Positions 1-11,019 are shown, counted from the first letter of the stretch. The stretch: 64,000 nt of DNA from Saccharina japonica (GCA_008828725.1 MEHQ01000780.1:27390-91389), one strand, 5' to 3'. Numbers and translations: made by a program. The notes: generated from the sequence alone by a model not told the origin.

Positions 1-229
1 GCCTTACCATATTAACACTACGTGATACGACCATTCCCCTTGTGCGGAACAAAGGTTCTCCACCCCGCACAAATGATCTACTCGACCGCCAGCTTTGGTG
101 ACCGCCAAAAAAAAATAACAAAGAAAAACGGCACCCTGGTTGTCTAGCTCACGCAGCGAGTGGCGTGTTTTACAGCGTCGTTGCCAACCGACGCCAACCC
201 AACCTATAAATATATCATATATTTATAGG
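1..229 (+). mobile_element. Long C-tail element, 3' part cut by the window edge
   Basis: Matches the second half of the full copies at 3.67-4.19 and 62.83-63.35 kb, including the CACTACGTGATACGACCATT and CGCCAGCTTTGGTGACCGCC segments. Ends in a G run. Confidence 0.8.
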
Positions 230-240
230 GGCGGGGGGGG

Positions 241-601
241 GGCAAAAAGAGGAAGAAAATAGGGCATGCCTTGCTCTCAAACTATTACGGGATTACGGGT
301 AAATCGGGATCAAGAGGGTGTGTCTGGGTGAAAAATAATTAATTGTTGACTTGAGTTTAGTGTAATTCATTGATTCCCACCCCCGAGACACACGATACAA
401 TAATAACAAACGGGTTCTTAAGCGGGGAAAAAAAAACTTGCGTCAATGAGCGGGGGGGTGCAAGCACGCTGTTCCGCTCCGTTGCCTCTTGTCAATCCTA
501 CGCCCTCTTCTCGTTTGCGCGATTGGTAGGAGTGGCGAGCGGTGGCCTTGACAACTCAAGGAGGCTACGTACAAGACTCAGACGCAATAAAGAAGTAGTG
601 T

Positions 602-602
<1 letters not shown>
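241..602. repeat. Duplicated block, copy of 6387-6748
   Basis: Essentially identical to 6387-6748 (one difference seen), starting just after a G run in both. It ends where the ATG microsatellite begins. Confidence 0.9.
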
Positions 603-660
<58 letters not shown>

Positions 661-735
661 CTAATGATGATGATGATGATGCTGATGGTGATGATGATGA
701 TGATGATGATGATAAAGATGGTGATGATGACGGCA
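603..735. repeat. (ATG)n microsatellite
   Basis: About 40 trinucleotides with few interruptions. The Met-rich reading frame across it is not a gene. Confidence 0.95.
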
Positions 736-739
736 TGAC

Positions 740-2740
740 GATTCCAGCATGACGATGATGGCGTAGCAGTACTTCGAAAGCAGCGTCAGCCGATTACGAT
801 TGATGTTGAGCGTACCCGGCGGGAAACGCCAAGACAAGGATGATGTGAGGTGACACCGTACCGCTCTTCGCCATGCCAGTGCAGCCTAATGTTGATACAA
901 AATAAAAATATTGTTGAGGTGGGCTGTGAGCGACCGAAAGGTATTTTTTTGTTTTTTAGACCTGATTTTGAGTCATTTTCGAGCTAGCTCGCAATGAGGT
1001 CCACCTCTCTGTGCGCTGTATCCTTATCATGCCTCACATTTCTCGCCCCTCCCGACTGTGCCGGGGGAAGCCTCGGCCGTGCTCGCGTCGTGCCCCGACA
1101 GGGCGTGCTGTTCTCGTTTTTGTTCTTCAAAATAACTGTTCCGACATCCATGTACCTTCGTTTTTAATCAAAATAGCTGTCCCAACATCTAAGCGTCTAG
1201 TCGTACGTGTACATAGATATCAGTCAGGGCCGTGATGTAGTTGAAGGTTGGGTAACTCAGCAGGAAGGTAGCATATGTTTCCTCTGTTGTTCAGGTCGAG
1301 GGTGTGAATCCTACAATGCCTGTTTTTTTTTTGTGTGACCTTTTTTTTCACATATATTCGTATTTGTTTTTTTTCGGCACCATGTGTAGCTCTTGGACTT
1401 GATATTTTGTTTCCTCCACTTGGAGACGTTTTCTTACGTTCATGGTCGCACAGGAAAGTTCTTGAGGCGGCTAATGTTTCGGCGTTCAAGGTACTCAGGT
1501 ACGGCGAATACGGCGATGTGGCGTAGCTACCTATACTAGATATGCGCGGAGGGCTTGGAGTATGATTGGAGATCAAGGGGTGATGCACTCCTCACTACAC
1601 TTTAGTGGAAAGGCGACAATAGTCGACACCGCCACCCAAGGTTTCCAAGATTATGATGGCATATTGACACGGGATCAGTACCTTGGGAGTAGCGCTTCCA
1701 CCACGTGTCGTTAGGCGCGGTCCCGACGAGCGAAAGAAAGCTGAACCAATGCCACGTATCATAGATGATGTGCTTGTATGCTTGTATATCACGTGGACCA
1801 CACGTGTATTGCATGCTATCGTATAGTGCATGGTCGAGTACGCTTTGTACGTCCCTGGACCTCGAAATGGTATTTTTCCGAGGAGGTTTGGATGGGTAGC
1901 TGGAAGGAAGGCAAGACATGTGGGTGCCTAACTGATCCTACACGAACGCAGACTGGATTCAAGATGAGTACTTGGGATTTAGACCCTGGACCAGTCATAA
2001 TATTGTGAACCCAGGGAGAACTGAAAATTACAAAAACAAAAACAAAACAAATACCCCACAGCAAAACCTGTATACTTGGTACATACGTATACAGAGTGCT
2101 GCTGTGCTGCTGCTCTGTATGCTATTCCCGATACTGCTGCTTGCTGCTACTGTTCGCCATCGTACTGGTGGTATTTATACAAACAGCAGTACATTCTGTC
2201 AATCTCGTACGAAAAGAGATATGTTCCAAAAAAAAAAAAATCACAAACCTACATATACATACACGTATATATACATATATATATATATTGCTTACCGTTT
2301 ACGGCCGTCCGTCCCGCCGCTCTCTGTCTTCTGGGTCAGCACCCTCGCGCGCTCAATAGTCTGAGAACGTCTCTCTTCGACAGCGCTAGTCTTAGCTGCT
2401 TCCGCTTCCGCCGCGGTGGGTTCGTTGGGGTTTCCTGGGTAATTTTAGATTAAAAAAACAGGGGACGAATGAAGTGGGTCCCCTGGTGTGGATAAAGCCT
2501 CCGGACTGTGCCTAGAGAGCGAGATGATTCAGCGATAAGCACTCGCCTCTCGACCGACCGACCCGACTACAGCCCGGAAAGTAGAAAAAAAAAACAAAAA
2601 TCGGCAAAAAAACAAAAACATTTTCGGCAAAAAAAACAAAAATCAACCCCGTTTTTTGTTGTTTTTTGTGTTGATTACCAAACACTACAACAACTAACTG
2701 CTCCCGCCCTCTTTTTTATTTTCCTCACTCCCATCTACTG
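740..2740. other. No gene seen
   Basis: Intronic or intergenic sequence below the last exon recognised. Contains an AT dinucleotide run near 2.27 kb and A-rich stretches near 2.6 kb. Small open frames show no domain pattern or good splice borders. Confidence 0.6.
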
Positions 2741-2747
2741 TATCTAC

Positions 2748-2892
2748 CTTTCGCCACGATGAGTTTCGTTCCGATCCCGAGCTGTCGCGTGTTTCGCAAG
2801 CCGTTCCACTTCACCACGTCGGCCACAGTGACACCGTTCTGCTTCGCGACCCGGCCGAGGTTGTCGCTGGGGCCCAGGACGACGTACTTGTC
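2748..2892 (-). CDS. Exon 31: LysM module
   Basis: DKYVVLGPSDNLGRVAKQNG, VTVADVVKWNGLRNT and LGIGTKLIV give a complete LysM: Y-x-V...D-N-L...A...N-G-V...L...N and a final G-x-x-L-x-V. The D completes the preceding blade as TLRTW-D. Acceptor CACACAG, donor AAAG/GTAGAT, phase 1, so the gene continues below. LysM domains bind peptidoglycan or chitin outside cells, but intracellular LysM proteins exist. Confidence 0.88.
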
Positions 2893-2949
2893 CTGTGTGC
2901 GCGGAGGGCGAAAATAACGAGACGAGGTGAACAAAACGTAGGACCCTTC

Positions 2950-3115
2950 AACCCATTCAGAACTGAAAAAAATGCCCCACACACTAATTCCAAGTAGTTT
3001 TTCCCCAAATTCGTGGGACCAGTTCTTAAGGGGTTACCATTCAGAACTGAAAAAAGTCCCACACTAATTCCAAGTAGTTTTTCCCCAAATTCGTGGGACC
3101 AGTTCTTAAGGGGCT
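2950..3115. mobile_element. Two adjacent AACCC-type MITEs
   Basis: Each about 80-86 bp. The first runs from AACCCATTCAGAACTG to CAGTTCTTAAGGGGTT, imperfect terminal inverted repeats. The second abuts it and lacks the first bases. Same family at 13479, 15673, 19027, 22213 and 37049. Confidence 0.85.
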
Positions 3116-3452
3116 AAGTATACGAGTATACGGTTTTCACGGCGGAACGACTAACACGAGGTTGCGTGTGGCAAAAACGACTAGCAGCAATTTATCTTCT
3201 AGGTTTCTTGTTGCGTCCACTCTAACCGTGCGATAGACACAAAACAATCAAAACTTGTTGTTTTGTGGTACGTATGTACACACAGTAGTAGATATCAATA
3301 GCCCTTTTTTAGGGACCCCGCGAGAAAAAAAACAGAAAACGGTTCATAAGGGGTCTCAAATTTCTCCCCGCCATTTTCGCCCACTACTGACTACTGTGAC
3401 CATGTTTCAGTCTGTGACCTCTCACCTCCTTCGGGCCCCTGGCTGCCCAAAC

Positions 3453-3611
3453 CCAGGTCCTCAGGGTGGCGTCGTCGCTGGCGCTGAGGATCTTCGACCT
3501 GTCGAACGCCACCGCGAGCACGATACCCTCGTGGCCCCTTAGAGTCATGGTGCACTCCCCCGTCGTCAGGTCTGTCACCAAAATCGACCCGTCGGTGCCG
3601 CAGGAGACCAC
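3453..3611 (-). CDS. Exon 30: last WD40 repeats
   Basis: VVSCGTDGSILVTDLTTGEC, then LRGHEGIVLAVAFD and ILSASDDATLRTW. Two WD40 blades including the GHE...V-A-V core. Acceptor GTCAAG, donor TGG/GTTTGG, phase 0. C tails of mobile elements occupy the pyrimidine tract upstream of the acceptor. Confidence 0.9.
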
Positions 3612-3636
3612 CTTGACAGGGGTGGTGGGGAGGGGG

Positions 3637-4189
3637 GGTACTTCATTTTCATGCATGGCCGTAGTCGCCGGGGGGGGGGTGTACTCATGTCGTGCACGGC
3701 CGTAGTCATATGACCATAGACCCTCGCATCCCTACAATGCCGGGACGGAGCACGTTGGGTTTTCACCAACCAGGCAGACATTGCTTGCACCAAGCGCGAA
3801 GCGCCGTGAGGTATTGGGCGAGTCGCATGGAGGGTGAGCTGCATCCTGCTAAGAACCGCCTCTGAGGCGGTGAGGCGGACTTGCATATTGACGACAGCTT
3901 CAATGAGTTAATTTAATTTCTGGTGTGGCCACTTCCGGAGACGGCAATGGGTTTTACTATGTAACTGCCTCGCAGATGCCTTACCATATTAACACTACGT
4001 GATACGACCATCCCCCTTGTGCGGAGCAAAGAATCTCCACCCCGCACAAATAATCTACTCGACCGCCAGCTTTGGTGACCGCCAAAAAAAAACAAAAAAA
4101 AACGGCACCCTGGTTGTCTAGCTCACGCAGCGAATAGCGTGTTTTACAGCGCCGTTGCCAACCGACGCCAACCCAACTATAAAGGGGGG
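3637..4189 (+). mobile_element. Long C-tail element, full copy
   Basis: About 510 bp from a G run plus TGTACTCATGTCGTGCACGG to CCAACTATAAA plus a G run, preceded by a second short terminal fragment (TACTTCATTTTCATGCATGG). No open frame. On the opposite strand it ends ATGAGTA followed by a run of C. Confidence 0.85.
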
Positions 4190-4326
4190 GTACAGTATTG
4201 CGAGTTGGAAACGGTGGAGTGATGCTGAATCACACGAAGGTTGATGAGCAACATGTGGACTTCAATAGCGCGTGGGGAAAAATGATTTCGGCTTGGACTC
4301 AATAAAATAAAATAAAAATAATTCAC

Positions 4327-4449
4327 CTCGGGTGAAACTTCTGGTTCTGCATGATGTCCTCTCGGATGGCGTCCACACCGTTCTCCTTGCGCCACTTCAG
4401 CATCCCCCGCATCATCGCCGCGGCCTTCGGCACGTCGTGCCGGTGCCCC
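4327..4449 (-). CDS. Stray exon: CRAL-TRIO N-terminal (Sec14-like) helix
   Basis: Reads GHRHDVPKAAAMMRGMLKWR then KENGVDAIREDI, the DV-x-K-A...L-x-W-R-K-x-x-G-V-D signature of the CRAL_TRIO_N domain of Sec14-type lipid transfer proteins. Acceptor TACAG, donor CCGAG/GTGAAT. It is 123 nt and phase 2 at both ends, but it lies in the intron between exons 29 and 30, which is phase 0, so it does not belong to the host reading frame. It may be a remnant of another gene, a nested gene or a misassembled piece. Confidence 0.6.
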
Positions 4450-4729
4450 CTGTACGTACACGGTGCAAGCACGCTGTTTCCGCTCCGTTGCTCTTGTCAA
4501 TCTACCGCCCTCTTCTCGTTTGCGCGATTGGTAGGAGTGGGCGAGCGGTTGGCCTTGGACAACTCAAGGAGGCTACGTACAAGACTCAGACGCAATAAAG
4601 AAGTATGGTTATTGCGTTGTTTGCCAATCCGATATGATGTGCCAGCAAATGAGCTTCAACAGTTGGATCAACTCAACAACACCCCCCCGAAATAAAGGAA
4701 ACCAAGGGAATCAACCGCAAAAGGAAAGA

Positions 4730-5062
4730 TATTGGACTACAGTAGACTATTGGGCTACAGTAGCCTATTGGACTACAGTAGCCTATTGGATTTTACAGTA
4801 GCTTCAACCTTGATCACTCATAAACATTCCACCCCGAAAGAACAAAACTAAGGGAAACCAAGCAAGGAAACCTATTGGGCTACAGTAGACTATTGGACTA
4901 CAATAGCGTATTGGATATTACAGTAGCTTCAGCCTTGATCCTTCATAAACACTCCACTCCGAAAGAAGCAAACCAAGGGAAACCAAGCAAGAAAGCCTAT
5001 TGGACTACAGTAGACTATTGGGGTACAATAGCCTATTGGATTTTACAGTAGCTTCAGCCTTA
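4730..5062. repeat. CTATTGG/CTACAGTAG satellite
   Basis: Three roughly 130-bp units built of GGACTACAGTAG and CCTATTGG words followed by TTTTACAGTAGCTTCA. Near-identical copy at 6868-7199; inverted relatives at 43.49-43.76 and 58.88-59.31 kb. Confidence 0.85.
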
Positions 5063-5629
5063 ATCCCTCAGAAACATTCTACCCCGAAAGAAGGAGACGA
5101 CCAAGGGAAAACCACAACCAACCGTAGATCTAATATACGTACGTACTTACGTACAGAAGACGAGGAACCCCTCCGAGGGTGCACGAATGTTTTCACCCCT
5201 TTTTAGCGCTGCACTGATGTGCATAAAGCATACATCTGACTCTAATTCCAAGTAATTTGTCCACAAAACGATAGTGCGGTCCTAATGGGGTTAACGCGTT
5301 ACAAACAGAACCCCGCCAAAATTGTTTTAGCGTTCGATTGCACTCCGCATTTCGTGCTAGCAGTGAGTGGGTCTAAACGCAAGCCGTACGGTATATAGAA
5401 ACAACTATTATTTCGCGATTAGAGGTCGGTCGTTAGTTATGAGTGGACCGTAATACACCTCTCTTCTTCGTGACGAACGGCCCAACTTTCGATAGACAGC
5501 TCTTTGAAATAGCTTTTAGCTTTTCACTTTTCGCTGACAGCAGCACGACTACTACAGCAGCAGTCTATAGTCGTACTTTACTGTGTCAGCACGGCGACGA
5601 CGACACTGGTGAGCTGGGACGTATATAAC

Positions 5630-5734
5630 CTTGGTAAGCGTCGAGACCTGCAGCTGCCGAACAGGTCCCCCGTGCAACACTTGCTCTTCATCATGATCAA
5701 CCGGTGGATGCCCCACCAAAACTATCAGCAGTGC
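5630..5734 (-). pseudogene. Damaged second copy of exon 29
   Basis: Matches exon 29 with its flanks but is 105 nt instead of 98, with several scattered one- and two-base insertions that break the frame. It sits in a near-identical duplicated block; the damage looks like uncorrected consensus error or early decay. Confidence 0.75.
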
Positions 5735-5833
5735 CTGGCGCCGTCGTCCAAAAATGGCAGATAGGACAAAATGGTGTTTTTTTTGTTGGAGACAAACAGC
5801 AGTAATTCAATATATGTAGCATATTCTTGTGTC

Positions 5834-5835
<2 letters not shown>

Positions 5836-5927
<92 letters not shown>

Positions 5928-5990
5928 GGTTGTTGTGGTTGATGTTGTTGATGTTGTTGTTGTTGCTGTTGTTGTTGTTGTTGTTGTTGG

Positions 5991-6049
<59 letters not shown>

Positions 6050-6087
6050 TGTTGTTGTTGTTGTTGTTTATTGCTGTTGCTGTTCGC

Positions 6088-6139
<52 letters not shown>

Positions 6140-6207
6140 GCTGTGGTTGTTGTGGTTGATGTTGTTGATGTTGTTGTTGTTGCTGTTGTTGTTGTTGTTG
6201 TTGTTGG

Positions 6208-6266
<59 letters not shown>

Positions 6267-6377
6267 TGTTGTTGTTGTTGTTGTTATTGCTGTTGCTGTT
6301 GCTGTTGTTGTTGTTGGTGCTGTTGGTGCTGTGGTTGTTGTTGTTGTTGCTGTTGTTGTTGTTGCTGTTGTTGTTGT
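5836..6377. repeat. Long (TTG)n microsatellite ending at an N
   Basis: About 540 bp of TTG repeats with internal higher-order repeats, followed by the single N of the window (6378) and a G run. The poly-Q/T/N or poly-V/L/C frames through it are not genes. Confidence 0.95.
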
Positions 6378-6386
6378 NGGGGGGGG

Positions 6387-7965
6387 GGCAAAAAGAGGAA
6401 GAAAATAGGGCATGCCTTGCTCTCAAACTATTACGGGATTACGGGTAAATCGGGATCAAGAGGGTGTGTCTGGGTGAAAAATAATTAATTGTTGACTTGA
6501 GTTTAGTGTAATTCATTGATTCCCACCCCCGAGACACACGATACAATAATAACAAACGGGTTCTTAAGCGGGGAAAAAAAAACTTGCGTCAATGAGCGGG
6601 GGGGTGCAAGCACGCTGTTCCGCTCCGTTGCCTCTTGTCAATCCTACGCCCTCTTCTCGTTTGCGCGATTGGTAGGAGTGGCGAGCGGTGGCCTTGACAA
6701 CTCAAGGAGGCTACGTACAAAACTCAGACGCAATAAAGAAGTAGTGTTATTGCGTTTTTTGCCATCCGATAATGATGTGCAGCACAATGAGCTTCAACAG
6801 TGATCACTCAAAAACACCCCCCCCCCGAAATAAGGAAACCAAGGGAATCCAAGCAAAAGGAAAGATATTGGACTACAGTAGACTATTGGGCTACAGTAGC
6901 CTATTGGACTACAGTAGCCTATTGGATTTTACAGTAGCTTCAACCTTGATCACTCATAAACATTCCACCCCGAAAGAACAAAACTAAGGGAAACCAAGCA
7001 AGGAAACCTATTGGGCTACAGTAGACTATTGGACTACAATAGCGTATTGGATATTACAGTAGCTTCAGCCTTGATCCTTCATAAACACTCCACTCCGAAA
7101 GAAGCAAACCAAGGGAAACCAAGCAAGAAAGCCTATTGGACTACAGTAGACTATTGGGGTACAATAGCCTATTGGATTTTACAGTAGCTTCAGCCTTAAT
7201 CCCTCAGAAACATTCTACCCCGAAAGAAGGAGACGACCAAGGGAAAACCACAACCAACCGTAGATCTAATATACGTACGTACTTACGTACAGAAGACGAG
7301 GAACCCCTCCGAGGGTGCACGAATGTTTTCACCCCTTTTTAGCGCTGCACTGATGTGCATAAAGCATACATCTGACTCTAATTCCAAGTAATTTGTCCAC
7401 AAAACGATAGTGCGGTCCTAATGGGGTTAACGCGTTACAAACAGAACCCCGCCAAAATTGTTTTAGCGTTCGATTGCACTCCGCATTTCGTGCTAGCAGT
7501 GAGTGGGTCTATACGCAAGCCGTACGGTATATAGAAACAACTATTATTTCACGATTAGAGGTCGGTCGTTAGTTATGAGTGGACCGTAATACACCTCTCT
7601 TCTTCGTGACGAACGGCCCAACTTTCGATAGACAGCTCTTTGAAATAGCTTTTAGCTTTTCACTTTTCGCTGACAGCAGCACGACTACTACAGCAGCAGT
7701 CTATAGTCGTACTTTACTGTGTCAGCACGGCGACGACGACACTGGTGAGCTGGGACGTATATACCTTGGTGGCGTCGAACTGCAGCTGCCGAACAGGTCC
7801 CCCGTGCACCTTGCTCTTCATCATGATCAAGCCGGTGGATGCCCACCAAACTATCACAGTGCCTGGGCGCCGTCGTCCAAAAATGGCAGATCAGGACAAA
7901 ATTGGTGTTTTTTTGTTGGAGACAAACAGCAGTATTCATATATGTAGCAGTATTCTTGTTCTTGT
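6387..7965. repeat. Duplicated block containing exon 29
   Basis: First part repeats 241-602, the rest repeats 4464-5835. This copy carries the intact exon 29. Confidence 0.88.
7765..7862 (-). CDS. Exon 29: WD40 repeat
   Basis: TVIVWWASTGLIMMKSKVHG then GPVRQLQFDATK. Joined to exon 28 it gives SGHEDG-TVIVWW, and to exon 30 QFDATK-VVSCGTDG, both perfect WD40 spacing and phase. Acceptor GCCCAG, donor AAG/GTATAT. A damaged second copy lies at 5.63-5.73 kb. Confidence 0.86.
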
Positions 7966-7972
7966 TGTTGTT

Positions 7973-8062
<90 letters not shown>

Positions 8063-8130
8063 GCTGTTGCTGTTGTTATTGCTGTTATTGTTGTTGTTGT
8101 TCGTTGATGTTGTTGTTATTGTTGGTGGTG
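7966..8130. repeat. (TTG)n microsatellite
   Basis: About 150 bp, lying just beyond the donor of exon 28. Confidence 0.95.
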
Positions 8131-8153
8131 GTATGTTATTATTCGTATCTCAC

Positions 8154-8384
8154 CGTCCTCATGGCCGCTGACCAACTCAAGCCGACCGTAAGAAACGCAG
8201 GTGGCCGACCGGTGGTGCCCGGTTAACCGCCGCTTGCACTCGAACCGCCCAACCTCGCTGTCATCGTCCTTGTTGTTGTTATTGTTATCCCTAGCGTTTG
8301 CCGCCTTCGCAAACTTGGAAACCTTGGCCACCCCCCACAGGCGAATGTCACCGTCCGCTCCACCGCTGAGGATAAACGATGCCC
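8154..8384 (-). CDS. Exon 28: WD40 repeats with an Asn/Asp run
   Basis: ASFILSGGADGDIRLWGVA, then a low-complexity NNNNNKDDDSE insert, then LTGHHRSATCVSYG and LVSGHEDG. Acceptor ACACAG, donor GACG/GTGAGA, phase 1. The Asn run is written by the same (TTG/ATT) trinucleotide tract that fills the intron next door. Confidence 0.86.
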
Positions 8385-8459
8385 CTGTGTCAAGGGATAC
8401 GCATGAACGTGGGTTATAACCCCATTTGCCACCCCGAGACACCGACCAAATTTAAAAAA

Positions 8460-9110
8460 AATGATCATTTTGGTTGTTATCAACCGTCTACGAACAGCGT
8501 GATGGCCCAGCAGCACTACGGGTAAGATGGTCAGGTGACGCCCCTTCCTTATCATACAGCTCCTTGCATTGCAACCATTGTAGCTCGGACACCAACCATT
8601 GCAGCTCGGACGCCAACCATTGTAGCTCGGACACCACAACCACTGTATGGACCGTTTCCCAACCACGCAAATATCGTTTCTGTAATCGTCGCATTTTCTA
8701 CCGTCAATTTCCCCCCTATATTACGTGTTCCCGATCAGGGTTAATTTGTATGTCTCTCTCCGTATGCCTGGCTGCCCGTGTGTCCTGTCTGTCCTGTCTG
8801 TCCTGCCTGCCCTGTGTATCTGTCTGCTTCACACCCACGTTCTGGGGGGAAATTACTTGGGATTTGTGTGGAGAATTGTTTGCTGCTGTACATAGTAAAA
8901 GGGAAGGCGATAAGAGGTATTTTGTTTTGGTGCCGAAAGCTCTTGCGGGGGAGTGTCGACAGGGCCCTTTTTTTTCTGCTCATCCAGTAAAGGTTTCTAC
9001 ATTTTCAGTCGTGAAGGAAAGAGAACACCATCAGCCGTCGACAGCATAAAGTCAACTTTATGGAGGGCTTCGTTGTGCTTCTGCATTGCCTCGGGAAACG
9101 CTCGTTCTAC
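8460..9110. other. Intron sequence, no gene seen
   Basis: Short repeats of a CCATTG(C/T)AGCTCGGACACC word at 8.57-8.64 kb and TGTCCTGTC words at 8.78-8.82 kb. No exon-like segment. Confidence 0.55.
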
Positions 9111-9112
9111 TT

Positions 9113-9372
9113 TCTACCCCCCAACCCCCCCCCCTCCCCCCCACCCCTTCCCCCTACCCCACTCCCTCACAAGCCACCACCCACCCAAGTCCCCCCTAAC
9201 TACCCCCAACTTCCCCCACACCTCTTACTCCCACGCCCCCACCACCCCCACCATAGTACCTACCCGCACTCCCCACCCAGTTCCCCGCGACCCCCGCCCA
9301 TCCACCACACCACCCCGCCTTTCCCCATGCTCAATCTATCCCCCACCCACTCCCCATCCGCCTCTCCTCAAT
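9113..9372. repeat. C-rich tract
   Basis: About 260 bp almost free of G on the plus strand, made of C runs broken by A and T. The pre-mRNA of the minus-strand gene would carry it as G runs. Confidence 0.9.
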
Positions 9373-10049
9373 GATTGTTTTCAGATCATCGAATGCGAAA
9401 CTCCGGTATGTAAGGAAACGACGCTACTTCGTGTGTCGTGAGAACCTCAAAATTCTACGTCGACAGGATTCCAAATAGGATGTCCTGCGGCGCAACAGAG
9501 CGCGGGCCATATTAATTCGCGTCATACGCTGAAATGGTAAAAATGTGTCGCTTCGCTGTTAACGTGTTGCCGTATTTTTTTTACGATAATGGAGGTGTCA
9601 GTGTTCCAACGTTGCAAGAACGAAGATGTGTTGCCGTTTTTGTTTTTAATGATTGGAGGTGTGTCCAACGTTTGCAGAACTGAAATATTGCGTTTTTAAA
9701 CAGTCAATTGGAGATAACATGTAAATGTGTCAAATTATTTTTTCTGTTATGCGCTCGTCGCTGTGCGCGACGACCAGTATACTGATTTAAATTCCAGTGT
9801 ACGATTGGCTGACGGAAGTCAGTATTTATTAACTGGTTGGCGGCTGCCAGTGCACAGCCCTATTACCCACTTCTTCGGCTCTTCCTTCAGTCCGGACCAA
9901 TAGTATACCAACGTTGCTGCGAATCCAAACAGGCGTCCAATTCAAGCCTTTCATCGTATACCCTATTTTTTTTTTTGGCGTTATTTCAGGCGCAAAAATA
10001 AAATCAGCCTAACTCGCCGACTGAATATTGCACGACACGCGCCATCTAC

Positions 10050-10165
10050 CTTATCGCCCCTCCGCAGAGCAATCTTTGTGCTCGTCGGCACCACGCTGCT
10101 TGGACTGTAGACTTCGTGCCCGCTGTAACACCAGGCGAGGGTTTCTTCTTTCTTCCACTCCCATA
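10050..10165 (-). CDS. Exon 27: WD40 repeat, borders uncertain
   Basis: WEWKKEETLAWCYSGHEVYS then VVPTSTKIALRRGDK, a WD strand followed by a GH. The best acceptor (TTCTCAG at 10166) leaves a one-base phase conflict with exon 26; a GAG acceptor just downstream (exon from 10157) fits. The best donor (AAG/GTAGAT) is phase 0, while exon 28 wants phase 1, offered by a weaker donor at 10034. The acceptor's pyrimidine tract is the C tail of a short mobile element. Confidence 0.65.
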
Positions 10166-10194
10166 CTGAGAACAAACGCGAGCAGCAGAGGCAG

Positions 10195-10275
10195 ACGGGG
10201 AGGGAGCGGGGGGGGTGGGGGAGCAGTGGGCAGTTACTCATACTGTTGTTTTCCTTAGTTCATTTGACCATTGGC
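10195..10275 (+). mobile_element. Short C-tail element, end fragment at the exon 27 acceptor
   Basis: On the minus strand TGAACTAAGG...ATGAGTA is followed by a C-rich tail that runs directly into the exon 27 acceptor. Confidence 0.7.
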
Positions 10276-10299
10276 ACCATACACCCTTCGAGACGGAGG

Positions 10300-10555
10300 T
10301 GGGGCGTGCCTCATGTTCGTGCACGGCCGTAGTCGTATGATCATAGCCACCTCCCACCTACAATGCCGGTGAGCGAGCATGTCCGGGTTTCACCACCAGG
10401 AGACATTGTATGCGCAAGGCGCGCAGCGCCGCTTGATGTGTTGCGAGTTCGCGATGAGGCAGGGTCGAGTGCATTCCTACTAAGAACCGCTTGTGAAGGT
10501 CGGACTTGCATTGGGATTGACCAGCTTCAATGAGTTAATTTTTATGCCGGTGTGC
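10300..10555 (+). mobile_element. Diverged long C-tail element
   Basis: Recognisable GTGCACGGCCGTAGTCGTATG, CAATGCCGG and AAGAACCGCTT segments of the long C-tail family, with many changes. Confidence 0.7.
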
Positions 10556-10654
10556 GTCCAGGGAGCGGGAGAGGGGGAGGTGGCTCATGTCATGCATAGC
10601 CGTAGTCGTACGACCACAGACTCTCGCATCCTGGCAATGCCGGGACGGGGGGGG

Positions 10655-10730
10655 TACTCATTTGTTGCTTGCCTTAGTAATTTGACCATTGACCACGCAT
10701 CCCTTTCGAGACGGAGCAGACTTAGGGGCA
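10655..10730 (+). mobile_element. Short C-tail element fragment
   Basis: G run, TACTCATTTGTTGCTTGCCT, then CATCCCTTTCGAGACGGAGC, as in the units at 34.6-34.9 kb. Confidence 0.75.
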
Positions 10731-11019
10731 AATACATCAAGAGGCAACATTTAGGCCTGTGACGGACGACCATCTAGACCTAACAAAACTAGATTTGGTA
10801 TGACTGACGGCGCCCGAAACTGCTGTCGTCTAGCGACATATATATATAATATGTGATTCGAGGAGGGGGCTCACAGCGTACCCGGTATACGGGCTATGCA
10901 CCTTTTGTTTTCTCGCAGCGACTTATGTGTTCCTTTGTTGTTGGTGATGTCTTGTATCTATGGTAACGTGATGTTTTATGTATTCCACAACGTTCGACTG
11001 TCTTCAACCACGGGCTATT

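Larger units (their letters stand above)
4464..5835. repeat. Duplicated block, copy of about 6606-7965
   Basis: The middle (4.73-5.62 kb) is almost identical to 6.87-7.76 kb, while both ends carry many single-base insertions and deletions. Includes CTATTGG-type satellite units and the damaged exon 29 copy. Confidence 0.9.

Noticed and set aside
370-738. Frame ending in a long Met run
   Set aside because: Produced by the (ATG)n microsatellite after a duplicated non-coding block.
1335-1526. Plus-strand frame with RKVLEAANVSAFKVLRYG
   Set aside because: Short, starts in T-rich sequence, no support from splice sites or neighbours.
5697-6448. Long open frames rich in Q/T/N or V/L/C on both strands
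   Set aside because: They are translations of the (TTG)n microsatellite and cross the N base; no splice sites or domain.
9060-9441. Pro-rich plus-strand frames
   Set aside because: C-rich low-complexity tract without G on the plus strand.
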